Below are positions 44,177-54,477 of a DNA stretch of 64,000 nucleotides, in pieces (position 1 is the stretch's first letter; each line of letters begins with the position of its first letter). This stretch comes from an uncultured Gammaproteobacteria bacterium (GTDB lineage: Bacteria > Pseudomonadota > Gammaproteobacteria > HK1). The notes beneath the pieces were generated by a model. It saw only the letters and a program-made list of their open reading frames with translations. It was not told the origin of the DNA and made no database searches. Position numbers and translations under genes: made by a program. The stretch lies in assembly GCA_958295465.1 (NCBI GenBank), contig OY282353.1, positions 5,137,001-5,201,000 on the forward strand, read 5' to 3'.

Positions 44177-45223
44177 ATGCAGGACCCGAACTACAAGCGC
44201 CTCTTCTCCTTCCCCCGCATGGTCGAGGACCTCCTGCGCGGCTTCCTCCCCGGCCAGTGGCTCGCCGAGCTGGACTTCTCGACCCTCGACAAGCTCCCCA
44301 CCGAGTACGTCAGCGACGAATTGCTCCGCCGCCACGGGGACTGCGTGTGGCGGGTGCGCCGGCGCGGGGGGTGGCTGTACCTGCTGGTGCTGCTGGAGTT
44401 CCAGTCCACCGACGAGCCGCGGATGGCGTTGCGCATCCTGGCCTACACCAGCCTCCTGTACCAGGAGCTGGTGCGCAACGATGCGCTGGATGCGGGTGGA
44501 CGGCTGCCGGCGGTGCTGCCGATAGTGCTCTACAACGGTGAGGCGCGGTGGCGGGCGGCGGTGGAGGTGGGGGAGTTGATTGCGCCGGTGGGGCCGGAGC
44601 TGGCGCCGTACCAGCCGTCGCAGCGTTACCACGTGGTTGACGAGCGCCACGTCGGGGCAGAGGATTTGCCGGCATCGAACCTGATGGCGGCGGTGTTGGG
44701 GTTGGAGCAGAGCCGCACGCCGGGGGACGTGGTGCGGGTGGCGGGGCGGCTGGTGGAGTGGTTGCGTGACCCGCGTGACGGGGAGTTGAAGCGTGCGTTC
44801 ACCGATTGGGTGTGGAGGCTGGCCGGGCAATTCACGCCGGGGGATGCGGAGCCGGCTCCGGTGCGGACATTGGAGGGGGTGAGGATGACGCTGGAAGAGC
44901 GGTTGGCCGAGTGGCCCAAGCTGTGGTTTCGGGAAGGCCATGAGCAGGGGGTGAGGGAAGGCGTCGAGCAGGGCATCGAACAGGGCCTTGAGCACGAACG
45001 GGCGCTGTTGCGCCGCTTGGCGGCGTCCCGGTTCGGAGCGGAGACCGCCGAGCGTCTGTCGGGAGTGCTGGCCGGCATCGTGGACCCGGAAGGTCTGGCC
45101 GAGGTGGGCGAGTGGCTGGTGCGTTGCGAGACGGGGAGCGAGTTTCTCGCCCGCGTGGACCCGGCGGCGGACGGTGCGGATCGGCGTGGCGACTGCGGGA
45201 GATCGAACTCCCGCGGGAACTGA
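44177..45223 (+). CDS. Rpn/YhgA-like PD-(D/E)XK nuclease
   Basis: A 348-residue protein of the recombination-promoting nuclease/transposase-like family. It starts MQDPNYKRLFSFPRMVEDLL, and contains GGWLYLLVLLEFQSTDEPRM (the E-x-Q core of the nuclease fold) and RLPAVLPIVLYNG. Near the C-terminus is the repeated EGHEQGVREGVEQGIEQGLE helix typical of these proteins. They are mobile and often multicopy; exact role in recombination is not settled. No strong ribosome site precedes the ATG. Confidence 0.85.
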   Translation: MQDPNYKRLFSFPRMVEDLLRGFLPGQWLAELDFSTLDKLPTEYVSDELLRRHGDCVWRVRRRGGWLYLLVLLEFQSTDEPRMALRILAYTSLLYQELVRNDALDAGGRLPAVLPIVLYNGEARWRAAVEVGELIAPVGPELAPYQPSQRYHVVDERHVGAEDLPASNLMAAVLGLEQSRTPGDVVRVAGRLVEWLRDPRDGELKRAFTDWVWRLAGQFTPGDAEPAPVRTLEGVRMTLEERLAEWPKLWFREGHEQGVREGVEQGIEQGLEHERALLRRLAASRFGAETAERLSGVLAGIVDPEGLAEVGEWLVRCETGSEFLARVDPAADGADRRGDCGRSNSRGN

Positions 45224-45398
45224 CGGGACCGTTCTCCCTGCCGGTTTGCGGCGCCGGCGCATTCGTCGCCCGGATGGGAGCCGGACCGGCCTCGTTCACG
45301 TCGCCGTTCGCCGAATACGCGCGCTTTTTGGTAGCCGCCGACAGAGCGCCGCCACGCGGGCACATGACGAAGACCATGGCCCCGCAACGCAACGCCCC

Positions 45399-47828
45399 TC
45401 AGCCCCTCATGCGCTCGCCCGCCGGGTCCAGCACCGGCTCGCGGACGAGCCTCGCCGCGCGCCGTTCGCCGAGGATCTCGATCGCGAACCCCGCCGCGGG
45501 CTCCGCGCCGCCGTCAATCAGGTCCATCGGCACGAAGCCCAGTGCGATGCTCTTCCCGCTGTAGTGCGCGTATCCCCCCGAGGTGACGAAGCCGACGACG
45601 TCATCTCCCGCGAAGATCGGCTCGTCGCCCCACGGGTCCGCGTCGTGCGCGTCCACCACGAACGTGCACAGCCGGCGGCCGGGGGGCGCGTCGCGCTGGC
45701 GTAGCGCCGCATCCCGGCCGATGAAGTCGCCCTTGCGAAGATCGACGAAACGGTCGAGGCCGGTCTCCGCCGGGGTGTAGTCCGGCCGGTACTCTCGCAT
45801 CCACGCGCCGAAGGATTTCTCGAGCCGCAGCGACATCATCGCCCTCATGCCGAAGGGACGCATCCCGTACTCGGCGCCGGCCGCCGCGAGCGCCCAGTAG
45901 AGCGCGACCTGGTGCCCGGCATCGACGTAGATCTCGTAGCCGAGGTCGCCGGTGTAGCTGATGCGGCACACCAGCGCGGGCACGAGCCCCACCTCCATCT
46001 CCCGCGCATCGAGAAAGCACAGCGCCTCGTTCGAGACGTCGGACCCCGGCGCCGCCGCCGCGAGCACGTCCCGCGCCCGGGGGCCGGCGATCTGGAACCC
46101 GATGCGCTCCAGCGACACGTTCCTCACACCGACCCCGTACGGCGGCAGGTGCGCCTCGAACCAGCGCATGTGGAAGGCCTGCGCGGCGTACGACGCGGTG
46201 AGCTGGAACCGCTCTGGGGCGAGCCGCGCCATCGTGAAGTCGCCGATGAGCCGGCCCTTCGGGCTCAGCATCGGGGTGAGCGCGATGCGGTCCTCGCCAG
46301 GGACCCGGTTCGCCATCAGGCGCGAGAGCCACGCCTCCGCCTCCGGCCCCTCCACGAGGTACTTGCCGAAGTTGTGGATCTCGTTGATGCCGGCCGCCTC
46401 GCGCACCGCGCGGCATTCCCCGGCCACCGGCGCGAAGGCGTTGGAGCGGCGGAAGCTCGGCTGCTCGAAGGCGCGCTCACCCGCGGGCGCGAAGTAGTTG
46501 ACGTGCTCCAGCCCGTAGCCGGCCCCGAACACTGCGCCCTGCCCCGCCCAGAGGCCGTAGGCCGGCGTGGTCACCAGTCCGCGCGCGGCGGGCAGTTCCT
46601 CGTTCGGGTAGGAGATGGCGAAGCGGCGCTGGTAGTTCTCACGCACCTTGGCCCGGGTCCAGGGCCGGGTGCACCAGTCCCCGAAGCGGGCGACGTCCAT
46701 CGCGAAGACGTCGCGCGAGGGCTCGCCCTCGACCATCCACTCGGCCAGCGCGAGCCCCACCCCGCCCCCCTGGCTGAAGCCCGCCATCACCGCGCACGCC
46801 GCCCAGTAGTTGCGCAGTCCCGGCACCGGGCCGACCAGCGGATTGCCGTCCGGGGCGAAGGTGAAGGGACCGCTGATGATGCGCTTCACCCCGGCCGTCT
46901 TCAGGACCGGGTAGCGCTCGTACGCGACGTCGAGCTTGTCCGCCATGCGGTCGATCTTCTCGGGCAGGAGCTCGTGCCCGAAGTCCTCCGGCGTCCCGTC
47001 CACCGCCCACAGCTCGCACCCCTGCTCGTACATGCCGACCACGAGCCCGCGCCCTTCCTGGCGCAGGTAGCTCTCCCCGGCCGGGTCCATGCAGTGCGGA
47101 AGCTCGGCGTCGCGCTCGTACACCTCGGGCAGGTCGCCGGTGACCAGGTACTGGTGCTCCATCGGGTGGCACGGCAGGGACACCCCCGCCATCTCCCCGA
47201 CCTCCCGCGCCCACAGGCCCGCCGCGTTGACCACGTATTCGGCGTTCACCGTGCCCTGCACCGTCACCACGTCCCAGCGCCCGCCGGGGCGGGGGCGAAG
47301 CTCGCGCACCGGGTTGCGCAGCACGATCTCCGCGCCCTGCATCCGGGCGCCCTTCGCGTACGCCAGGGTGGTGCCGGAGGGGTCGAGGTGGCCGTCGAGG
47401 GGATCGTAGAGCGCGCCGAGCAGCCCGGCGGTGTTCGTGATGGGCGAGAGCCGTGCGATCTCCGCAGGGCCGACGATCTCGGTGTCGAGCCCCATGTAGC
47501 GATGCTTGGCGCGTTCGGCCTCGAGGAAGTCGAGGCGGTCACGGTCCGTCGCAAGCGTGAGCCCGCCGACGTGGTGCAGCCCGCAGGACTGGCCGGTGAG
47601 CTCTTCGAGCTCGCGGTAGAGGCGGATGGTGTAGCCCTGCAACGCGGCCATGTTGGTGTCGGCGTTCAGGGTGTGGAAGCCCCCCGCCGCGTGCCAGGTC
47701 GAGCCGGAGGTCAGCTCGGAGCGCTCGATGAGCATCACGTCGCGCCAGCCCAACCGGGTGAGGTGGTAGAGCACGCTGCACCCCACCACCCCGCCGCCGA
47801 TCACCGCGACCTGAACGTGGGATTTCAT
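45399..47828 (-). CDS. FAD-dependent dimethylglycine/sarcosine-type dehydrogenase
   Basis: An 809-residue two-module enzyme. Residues ~1-370 form the FAD domain with VAVIGGGVVGCSVLYHLTRLGW, SGSTWHAAGG (the His often linked covalently to FAD) and GFSQGGGVGLALAEWMV. Residues ~430-800 form a GcvT-like aminomethyltransferase module (NEIHNFGKYLVEGPEAEAWL, SYTGDLGYEIYV) that binds tetrahydrofolate and captures the formaldehyde. It oxidises N-methylated glycines or similar amines. Located between two accessory nuclease genes. Confidence 0.88.
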   Translation of the reverse strand: MKSHVQVAVIGGGVVGCSVLYHLTRLGWRDVMLIERSELTSGSTWHAAGGFHTLNADTNMAALQGYTIRLYRELEELTGQSCGLHHVGGLTLATDRDRLDFLEAERAKHRYMGLDTEIVGPAEIARLSPITNTAGLLGALYDPLDGHLDPSGTTLAYAKGARMQGAEIVLRNPVRELRPRPGGRWDVVTVQGTVNAEYVVNAAGLWAREVGEMAGVSLPCHPMEHQYLVTGDLPEVYERDAELPHCMDPAGESYLRQEGRGLVVGMYEQGCELWAVDGTPEDFGHELLPEKIDRMADKLDVAYERYPVLKTAGVKRIISGPFTFAPDGNPLVGPVPGLRNYWAACAVMAGFSQGGGVGLALAEWMVEGEPSRDVFAMDVARFGDWCTRPWTRAKVRENYQRRFAISYPNEELPAARGLVTTPAYGLWAGQGAVFGAGYGLEHVNYFAPAGERAFEQPSFRRSNAFAPVAGECRAVREAAGINEIHNFGKYLVEGPEAEAWLSRLMANRVPGEDRIALTPMLSPKGRLIGDFTMARLAPERFQLTASYAAQAFHMRWFEAHLPPYGVGVRNVSLERIGFQIAGPRARDVLAAAAPGSDVSNEALCFLDAREMEVGLVPALVCRISYTGDLGYEIYVDAGHQVALYWALAAAGAEYGMRPFGMRAMMSLRLEKSFGAWMREYRPDYTPAETGLDRFVDLRKGDFIGRDAALRQRDAPPGRRLCTFVVDAHDADPWGDEPIFAGDDVVGFVTSGGYAHYSGKSIALGFVPMDLIDGGAEPAAGFAIEILGERRAARLVREPVLDPAGERMRG

Positions 47829-48079
47829 GGTTGCTTTTCCTCCGCCCGGTCGGAGTCGATCCAGTGCAGTCTATAATGCCGCACATCGGCCCCGCGATTG
47901 CCCGCGTGGGGGACGATGCGGCGGTGCTGGAAGAGAAGCCATGCCCCCCTTCATCGCCGCGACTTCCCGAAGACCGCCTCCGGCGGCGCCGGGCAAAGGC
48001 GGCCATACTCATGGCGGCCTGCAACGAGTCCATCGGCAGATTCGGCAAGACCCCGCCGATGGAAGCGAGGAACCGAGCC

Positions 48080-49636
48080 ATGCGCTTCTTCAATACCGCC
48101 GGTCCCGTCAATCCCGAGGACCATTACTGCATTCCGCCGCTTGAGCGCTTCGACCTGGAGGAAGTACTGGCGCTCGTGCGGATGAAGAAGTACTTCGTGC
48201 TGCACGCGCCGCGCCAGACGGGCAAGACCTCCGCCCTGCTCGCGCTCTGCGACCTGCTCAACCGGCAGGGCTACGCCTGCGTGTACACCACCGTCGAGAC
48301 CGCGCGCACGGCCCGTGACGACGTGGTGGAGGCGATGCGGACGGTGCTCGCCGGATTGGGCTCGCAAGTGCGGTCAACGTTGGGCGACGAGTTTCTGGCT
48401 ACGGAGTGGTCGCGCATCCTCGCCGAGTTCGGCCCGAGCGAGGCGCTGCGCGAAGCCCTGAAGCGCTGGTCGGAGGCGTCTGCGAAGCCGCTGGTGCTGC
48501 TCATCGACGAGATCGACACCCTCCAGGGCGACCCGCTGCTCTCGACGCTGCAACAGTTGCGCGCCGGCTACCCCATGCGTCCGGAGGCGTTTCCGCAGTG
48601 CGTGGTGCTGTGCGGGCTGCGCGACGTGCGCGACTACCGCATCCGGTCCACCAGCAGCCCGTTCAACATCGTGGCGAAGTCACTGCGTCTGGGGGACTTC
48701 ACGCAGGAGGAGACGTTGACCCTCCTCGACCAGCACACCGAGGAGACGGGGCAGGCGTTCACGGACGATGCCCGCGAGGCGATATGGACCCAGACCCTGG
48801 GCCAGCCGTGGCTGGTGAACGCGCTGGCCTACGAGACCTGCTTCGAGAGCAAAGCCAAGCGGGACCGCACCCGTGCGGTGACCGCGGACGACGTCGCCGA
48901 GGCGCGTGAAGCGCTCATCGTGCGCCGGGTGACGCATCTGGACCAGTTGGCGGACAAGCTCCGGGAAGACCGCGTGCGCCGGGTGGTCGAGCCGATGCTC
49001 AGCGGCGTGGACGAGCGGCGTGCGACCAACCACGACGTCGAGTACGTGCGCGACCTCGGCCTCATTGCCCGGGACAAGCCGGTGCGCATCGCCAATCCCA
49101 TCTACGCGGAGGTGGTGCCGCGCGAGCTGGGCTGGATCCTGCAGGAGGAGCTGGACCTGAACACGACGTGGTACGTGGACGCGGACGACAGCCTGAACCT
49201 GGACAAGCTGATGGAGGCGTTCCAGGACTTCTTCCGCCGCCACTCGGAGCACTGGAAGAACCGGTTCATGTACGAGGAGGCGTGGCCGCAGATCCTGTTG
49301 CAGGCGTACCTGCACCGGGTGGTGAACGGGGGCGGGCGCATCGAGCGGGAGTACGGGTTGGGCCGGGGGCGGGTGGACCTGCTGATTGTCTGGCCGCGAG
49401 GCGATCGGATGCGGGAGTACGTGGTGGAGTGCAAGGTGGTGCGCGCCGGGGATGGGTTGGAGAGCACGGTCAGGGAGGGGGTGGAGCAGACGGCGGGGTA
49501 CATGGCCCGTTGCGCGGCGGAGGCGGGGCATCTGGTGGTCATCGACCAGCGCGAGGGGCGGAGTTGGGATGAGAAGGTGTTCCGCCGGCAACAGCGGTCA
49601 AAGGACAGCGTGCAGGTGGAAGTCTGGGGGATGTGA
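48080..49636 (+). CDS. AAA-like ATPase fused to PD-(D/E)XK nuclease
   Basis: A 518-residue protein. The N-terminal half is an AAA_35-type ATPase (Walker A APRQTGKTSALLA, Walker B KPLVLLIDEIDTLQ). The C-terminal half ends in a nuclease-like domain with GRGRVDLLIVWPRGDRMR and VVECKVV, giving the D...ExK triad. Such ATPase-nuclease proteins (AAA-ATPase_like/DUF1703 group) are common in sulfur bacteria and chlorobi and behave as mobile, possibly defence-related genes. ATG at 48080 follows a GAGG; ATG at 48059 is an alternative. Confidence 0.85.
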   Translation: MRFFNTAGPVNPEDHYCIPPLERFDLEEVLALVRMKKYFVLHAPRQTGKTSALLALCDLLNRQGYACVYTTVETARTARDDVVEAMRTVLAGLGSQVRSTLGDEFLATEWSRILAEFGPSEALREALKRWSEASAKPLVLLIDEIDTLQGDPLLSTLQQLRAGYPMRPEAFPQCVVLCGLRDVRDYRIRSTSSPFNIVAKSLRLGDFTQEETLTLLDQHTEETGQAFTDDAREAIWTQTLGQPWLVNALAYETCFESKAKRDRTRAVTADDVAEAREALIVRRVTHLDQLADKLREDRVRRVVEPMLSGVDERRATNHDVEYVRDLGLIARDKPVRIANPIYAEVVPRELGWILQEELDLNTTWYVDADDSLNLDKLMEAFQDFFRRHSEHWKNRFMYEEAWPQILLQAYLHRVVNGGGRIEREYGLGRGRVDLLIVWPRGDRMREYVVECKVVRAGDGLESTVREGVEQTAGYMARCAAEAGHLVVIDQREGRSWDEKVFRRQQRSKDSVQVEVWGM

Positions 49637-50193
49637 CGCGGCCACCCTCGACCGCTCCTTCAGGTCAACTCCGAAGCCGCAAGCCGAATGGGTCGCGTTC
49701 TTCTACGAACCCGTCCCCCCCTCATCGAGGCCCGATACGCCCTGCCGGAACCACCAGTCACTTTGAACCGGAAGCGGTCCCGTCGGCTGCGGGGAGAAGC
49801 TCGACGTGCACCGTCACCGGCTCGTCCGCCCGGAAGACCGAATCGTTGCCGGGCCGCCGCAGTTCTATCCGTGGCCCCGTATGACCTGTTCCAAGCGACA
49901 TCGTTTCGACGGTCGTTTCGGAAGGCATTTCGACGAAGGTTCCGGGGTCGATGCTCTGCGCCGCCTCGGGGTAGAGCTGGCCTGCCGGCCCCCGTACCGT
50001 CTCGGGGTAGGGTTGGCTTACCGCCGGCCCCGGCCCCTGCACCGCTGATCGTTGTGGTTCATGGGACGTTTTCGGGCTTGGCGGAAATTGCTGTCGGAAG
50101 TCCCCGGCACTACCCGCCTGCCGCGGCTGGGAGTAGTCTCCACGATCGGCACTGCCACGACCGGCGCCGATTGGGCCGAGGGAGGAGACGAGG
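49637..50193. other. Spacer upstream of coxM with gene debris
   Basis: 557 bases without a solid gene. On the minus strand 49758-50042 encodes a short sequence with PRIELRRPGNDSVFRADEPV, reminiscent of the C-terminus of exported beta-sandwich proteins, so a fragment is possible. The second copy of the 48-base dispersed repeat lies at 50046-50093. Confidence 0.4.
50046..50093 (+). repeat. 48-bp dispersed repeat, copy 2
   Basis: Identical over 48 bases to the reverse complement of 29566-29613, upstream of coxM. Confidence 0.8.
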
Positions 50194-51057
50194 ATGATTC
50201 CTGCTGCGTTTGATTATCACCGTCCGGCCGATCTCGCCGGGGCGGTACGGCTGCTCGCCGAGCACGGCGACGAGGCCCTGGTGGTCGCCGGGGGCCACAG
50301 CCTGATCCCGATGATGAAGCTGCGCATGGCGCAGCCCGGCCACCTGGTCGATCTCCGCGCGATCGAGTCCCTGCGCGGGGTGCGCGTCGAGGGCGGTACG
50401 GTCACCATCGGCGCGATGACCACCCAGGCCGAGGTAATCGCCTCCGGGCCGCTGGTCGATGCCTGCCCGATCCTGCGCGAGGCCGCGCTGCAGATCGCCG
50501 ACCCGCAGATCCGCAACCTCGGCACCGTCGGGGGCAACGCCGCCAACGGCGACCCGGGCAACGATCTGCCGGCTGTGATGCTCGCCCTCGATGCGCGCTA
50601 CACCCTGGAAGGCGCCGGCGGGCGGCGCGAGGTCGCGGCCCGCGAATACTACGAGGGCGCGTTCGCCACCGCCCGCGAGGACGGGGAGATCCTCACCGCG
50701 ATCCGCTTCGAGGCGCCGCCGGCCGGCCACGGCTGCGCCTACGAGAAGCAGAAGCGCAAGGTCGGGGACTACGCCACCGCCGCCGCGGCGGTGATCCTGG
50801 CCCGCTCGGGCGGGACCTGCACCCATGCCTCGATCGCGCTGACCAATCTCGCGGACCGGCCCCTGCTCGCGGCCGAGGCCGGCGCGGCGCTCGCCGGCAC
50901 CGCGGCCGGCGAAGCGGAGATCGCCGCCGCCTGCGCCGCGGCACAGGCCATCGCCGAGCCGGTGTCGGACGGGCGCGGGAGCGCCGCGTTCCGCACGCGG
51001 TTGACCGGCGTGATCGTGCGCCGCGCCATCGAGCGCGCCCTGGCGACCGCCGCCTGA
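50194..51057 (+). CDS. coxM: Carbon monoxide dehydrogenase FAD subunit CoxM
   Basis: A 287-residue FAD-binding subunit of the molybdenum hydroxylase family. FAD contacts are visible in VVAGGHSLIPMMKLRMAQPG and NLGTVGGNAANGDPGNDLPA; KQKRKVGDYATAAAAVIL is in the C-terminal domain. It accepts electrons from CoxS and passes them to the respiratory chain. A strong ribosome site (GGAGG... GAGG) lies before the ATG. First of coxMSL, the classical order. Confidence 0.93.
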   Translation: MIPAAFDYHRPADLAGAVRLLAEHGDEALVVAGGHSLIPMMKLRMAQPGHLVDLRAIESLRGVRVEGGTVTIGAMTTQAEVIASGPLVDACPILREAALQIADPQIRNLGTVGGNAANGDPGNDLPAVMLALDARYTLEGAGGRREVAAREYYEGAFATAREDGEILTAIRFEAPPAGHGCAYEKQKRKVGDYATAAAAVILARSGGTCTHASIALTNLADRPLLAAEAGAALAGTAAGEAEIAAACAAAQAIAEPVSDGRGSAAFRTRLTGVIVRRAIERALATAA

Positions 51058-51122
51058 ACCGATGCTCGACCACGGTTGCCGGCACTCGCACGCAATCGAA
51101 AGACAGGTAAGGAGAGACGCAC

Positions 51123-51617
51123 ATGACCCACATGCACGTCAACCTGAAGGTGAACGGGCGGGAGGTGGAGGTCCGGGCCGAGCCTCGGACCCTCCTCATC
51201 CACCTCCTGCGCGAGCACCTCGATCTGACCGGCCCGCACATCGGCTGCGATACCGGGCACTGCGGCGCCTGCACCGTGGATCTGGACGGGCGCTCGGTGA
51301 AGTCCTGCATGGTCTTCGCCGCGCAGGTCCAAGGCGCGGAGGTGACGACCATCGAGGGCATCGCCGGCGACGGCGGCGCCCCCCATCCGTTGCAGGAGGC
51401 GTTCCGCGAGCACCACGGGCTGCAATGCGGCTACTGCACGCCGGGAATGATCGTCCGCGCCTGGCGGCTGCTGGAGGAGAACCCGGACCCGGACGAGGAA
51501 GCGATCAGGTACGGAATCTCGGGGAACCTGTGCCGCTGCACCGGCTACCAGAACATCGTCAAGGCGATTCGCGCCGCCGCGGACGAAATGAACGCGGCGA
51601 GGGAGACGGAACAATGA
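51123..51617 (+). CDS. coxS: Carbon monoxide dehydrogenase iron-sulfur subunit CoxS
   Basis: A 164-residue protein with two [2Fe-2S] centres: [15 protein letters not shown] in the plant-ferredoxin-like domain and CGYCTPGMI...CRCTGYQN in the helical domain. It wires the molybdenum site of CoxL to FAD in CoxM. Spacing from coxM is 65 bases; the stop overlaps coxL (ATGA). Confidence 0.95.
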   Translation: MTHMHVNLKVNGREVEVRAEPRTLLIHLLREHLDLTGPHIGCDTGHCGACTVDLDGRSVKSCMVFAAQVQGAEVTTIEGIAGDGGAPHPLQEAFREHHGLQCGYCTPGMIVRAWRLLEENPDPDEEAIRYGISGNLCRCTGYQNIVKAIRAAADEMNAARETEQ

Positions 51618-54037
51618 GCGAACAGGCTGCCGCCACCACCGAGGAGCGCATCGAGAAGCTCCAGGGTCTCGGCTGCGCGCGCAAGCGCGTCGAGGACGCC
51701 CGCTTCACCCAGGGCAAGGGCAACTACGTGGACGACATCAAGCTGCCGGGGATGGTGTTCGGCGACTTCGTCCGCTCCCCTTACGGACACGCCCGCATCG
51801 AGGGCATCGACAAGGATGCGGCGCTCGCGGTGCCCGGGGTGCTCGCGGTGCTGACCGCCGAGGATCTGAAACCCCTGAACCTGCACTACATGCCGACGCT
51901 GGCCGGGGACGTGCAGGCGGTGCTGGCCGACGAGAAGGTGCTGTTCCAGGGCCAGGAGGTGGCCTTCGTCATCGCCGAGGACCGCTACGCCGCCGCCGAC
52001 GGCGTCGAGCTGGTCGAGGTGGAGTACGAGGCGCTGCCCGCCCTCACCGACGCCAACCGGTCGATGGACGAGGATGCGCCGGTGCTGCGCGAGGACATCG
52101 CGGACAAGACCGAGGGCGCCCACGGCGCGCGCCGCCACCCCAACCACATCTTCACCTGGGAAGCCGGCGACCGGGCCGCGGCCGAGCAGGCGCTGGCGAG
52201 CGCGGAGGTGGTGGCCGAGGAGCTGGTCGTCTACCAGCGGGTGCATCCCTGTCCGCTGGAGACCTGCGGCTGCGTCGCGTCGATGGACAAGGTCAACGGC
52301 AAGCTCACCATCTGGGGCACCTTCCAGGCGCCGCACGCGGTACGCACGGTGGCCTCCCTCATCACCAACATCCCCGAGCACAACATCCGCATCGTCTCAC
52401 CCGACATCGGCGGCGGCTTCGGGAACAAGGTCGGCGTCTACCCCGGCTACATCTGCGCCGCCGTGGCCTCGATCGTGCTGGGCCGGCCGGTGAAATGGAT
52501 CGAGGACCGCATGGAGAACCTCTCCGCCACCGCGTTCGCGCGCGATTACCACATGAGCGGGAAGATCGCCGCGACCCGCGACGGCCGGATCACGGGCCTC
52601 CGATGCCACGTGCTCGCCGACCACGGCGCGTTCGACGCCTGCGCGGACCCGTCGAAGTTCCCGGCCGGTTTCTTCAACATCTGCACCGGCTCGTACGACA
52701 TCCCCAGCGCCCACGTCGAGGTGGACGGCGTCTACACCAACAAGGCCCCGGGCGGCGTCGCCTACCGCTGCTCCTTCCGGGTCACCGAGGCGTCGTACTT
52801 CATCGAGCGCATGGTCGACGTGCTCGCGCGCAAGCTCGACATGGACCCGGCCGAGCTGCGCCGGCGGAACCTCATCGCCAAGGACCGGTTCCCCTACACT
52901 TCGGCGCTCGGCTGGGAGTACGACTCGGGCGACTACCACGCCGCGCTGGACAAGGCGCTGGCCGCGGTGGACTACCCGGCCCTGCGGGCCGGGCAGAAGG
53001 CCGGCCGCGAGGCGTTCGAGCGCGGCGAGACCCGCACCCTGACGGGGATCGGGGTCGCGTTCTTCACCGAGATCGTCGGCGCCGGGCCGGTGAAGAACTG
53101 CGACATCCTCGGCCTCGGCATGTTCGACTCCTGCGAGATCCGCATCCATCCCACCGGCTCGGCCATCGCGCGCCTCGGCACCATCAGCCAGGGCCAGGGC
53201 CACGCCACCACCTTCGCGCAGATCCTCGCCTCCGAGATCGGCATCCCCGCCGATCGGATCACCGTCGAGGAGGGCGACACCGACACCGCCCCCTACGGGC
53301 TCGGCACCTACGGCTCGCGCTCGACCCCGGTGGCCGGCGCCGCCACCGCGATGGCCGGGCGGAAGATCCGGGCCAAGGCGCAGATGATCGCCGCCTACCT
53401 GCTCGAAGTGCACGAGGACGACCTCGAATGGGACGCGGACCGTTTCCAGGTCAAGGGCAACCCCGAGCGCGTGAAGACGATGGCCGAGATCGCGTTCGCC
53501 GCTTACAACCAGGCCATCCCCGGCATCGAGCCGGGCCTCGAAGCGGTGAGCTACTACGATCCGCCCAACATGACCTACCCGTTCGGGGCCTACGTCTGCG
53601 TGGTGGACGTGGACGTGGACACCGGGGTGACGGACGTGCGGCGCTTCTACGCCCTCGACGACTGCGGCACCCGCATCAACCCGATGATCATCGAAGGGCA
53701 GGTGCACGGCGGCCTCACCGAGGCGCTGGCCATCGCGATGGGCCAGGAGATCGCCTACGACGAGACGGGCAACGTGTACGGCGGGAGCCTGCTCGACTTC
53801 TTCCTGCCCACCGCGGTCGAGACCCCGACCTGGGAGACCGACTTCACCACCACCCCCTCGCCGCACCACCCGATCGGCGCGAAGGGGGTCGGCGAGAGCC
53901 CGAACGTGGGCGGCGTGTCGGCGTTCTCCAACGCGGTGAACGACGCCTTCGCGCACCTTGGCCTCACCCACGCGCAGATGCCGCACGACCACTGGCGGGT
54001 GTGGGAGACCGCGGAGCGGCTCGGGCTGCACGGATGA
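51614..54037 (+). CDS. coxL: Form I carbon monoxide dehydrogenase large subunit CoxL
   Basis: An 807-residue molybdopterin subunit oxidising CO to CO2. The active-site loop reads [10 protein letters not shown] with Cys at about residue 386, the form I signature; form II enzymes have AYxGAGR. That Cys holds copper in the Mo-S-Cu site. Further family motifs: [43 protein letters not shown] and IGAKGVGES, with the catalytic Glu. Length and sequence follow the Oligotropha-type protein closely throughout. Maturation genes coxD and coxE follow. Confidence 0.96.
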   Translation: MSEQAAATTEERIEKLQGLGCARKRVEDARFTQGKGNYVDDIKLPGMVFGDFVRSPYGHARIEGIDKDAALAVPGVLAVLTAEDLKPLNLHYMPTLAGDVQAVLADEKVLFQGQEVAFVIAEDRYAAADGVELVEVEYEALPALTDANRSMDEDAPVLREDIADKTEGAHGARRHPNHIFTWEAGDRAAAEQALASAEVVAEELVVYQRVHPCPLETCGCVASMDKVNGKLTIWGTFQAPHAVRTVASLITNIPEHNIRIVSPDIGGGFGNKVGVYPGYICAAVASIVLGRPVKWIEDRMENLSATAFARDYHMSGKIAATRDGRITGLRCHVLADHGAFDACADPSKFPAGFFNICTGSYDIPSAHVEVDGVYTNKAPGGVAYRCSFRVTEASYFIERMVDVLARKLDMDPAELRRRNLIAKDRFPYTSALGWEYDSGDYHAALDKALAAVDYPALRAGQKAGREAFERGETRTLTGIGVAFFTEIVGAGPVKNCDILGLGMFDSCEIRIHPTGSAIARLGTISQGQGHATTFAQILASEIGIPADRITVEEGDTDTAPYGLGTYGSRSTPVAGAATAMAGRKIRAKAQMIAAYLLEVHEDDLEWDADRFQVKGNPERVKTMAEIAFAAYNQAIPGIEPGLEAVSYYDPPNMTYPFGAYVCVVDVDVDTGVTDVRRFYALDDCGTRINPMIIEGQVHGGLTEALAIAMGQEIAYDETGNVYGGSLLDFFLPTAVETPTWETDFTTTPSPHHPIGAKGVGESPNVGGVSAFSNAVNDAFAHLGLTHAQMPHDHWRVWETAERLGLHG

Positions 54038-54047
54038 GCGGGGGGTG

Positions 54048-54240
54048 AACGGGGGTCCGTTCGACCGCGGCCTCGTCTCGCAGGCCATCCTGAACGGCGT
54101 GACGATTGTCACGCCCGAGGCGGCGCGCAAGGCGGTCGGCCCGGTGTCGGCCCCCGCGCTGATGCGCGCCCACCCCAGGCTCATCCGCCGCCCGGTGATC
54201 GAATTCGGCGGGCGCGCGCTGATCGGCTTCGACGAGGCGG
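54048..54240 (+). pseudogene. Fused remnants of a PIN toxin and an ArsC/Spx-like protein
   Basis: Just after coxL the frame reads PFDRGLVSQAILNGVTIVTP, the C-terminal signature of VapC-type PIN domains, then without a break KAVGPVSAPALMRAHPRLI and RRPVIEFGGRALIGFDEA, the C-terminal signature of ArsC/Spx-like reductases. Neither domain is complete and no start with a ribosome site is present. It looks like two gene ends joined by deletion. Confidence 0.55.
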
Positions 54241-54477
54241 CCCGCGCCCGCCCTCGCCGACCCGCGCGGATAGACGCTGGGCCGCGCCTCGGAGGACTCC
54301 GGACCAATGCCCCTCGCGGGGGGAGCCGGCTGCCATTCGGACAAGACGGTTCCGGGCGATGAAAACCGCGTGGTCAAGTTTCCGCGGCCGGGCTATATTC
54401 GAATCCGCGGCTGTCGGAGGCTGGCCGCGCGCTCTCAAGACCCCTGGAACAACCGCCCGATCTGGAGGGAGAGACTC

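Noticed and set aside
45180-45240. Second tRNA near 45.2 kb
   Set aside because: A GGAGATCGAACTCCCG stretch resembles a T-arm, but there is no acceptor, anticodon or D-arm around it, and it overlaps the end of the Rpn gene.
52397-54307. 636-codon open frame on the minus strand
   Set aside because: Antisense to coxL, which is recognised along its full length.
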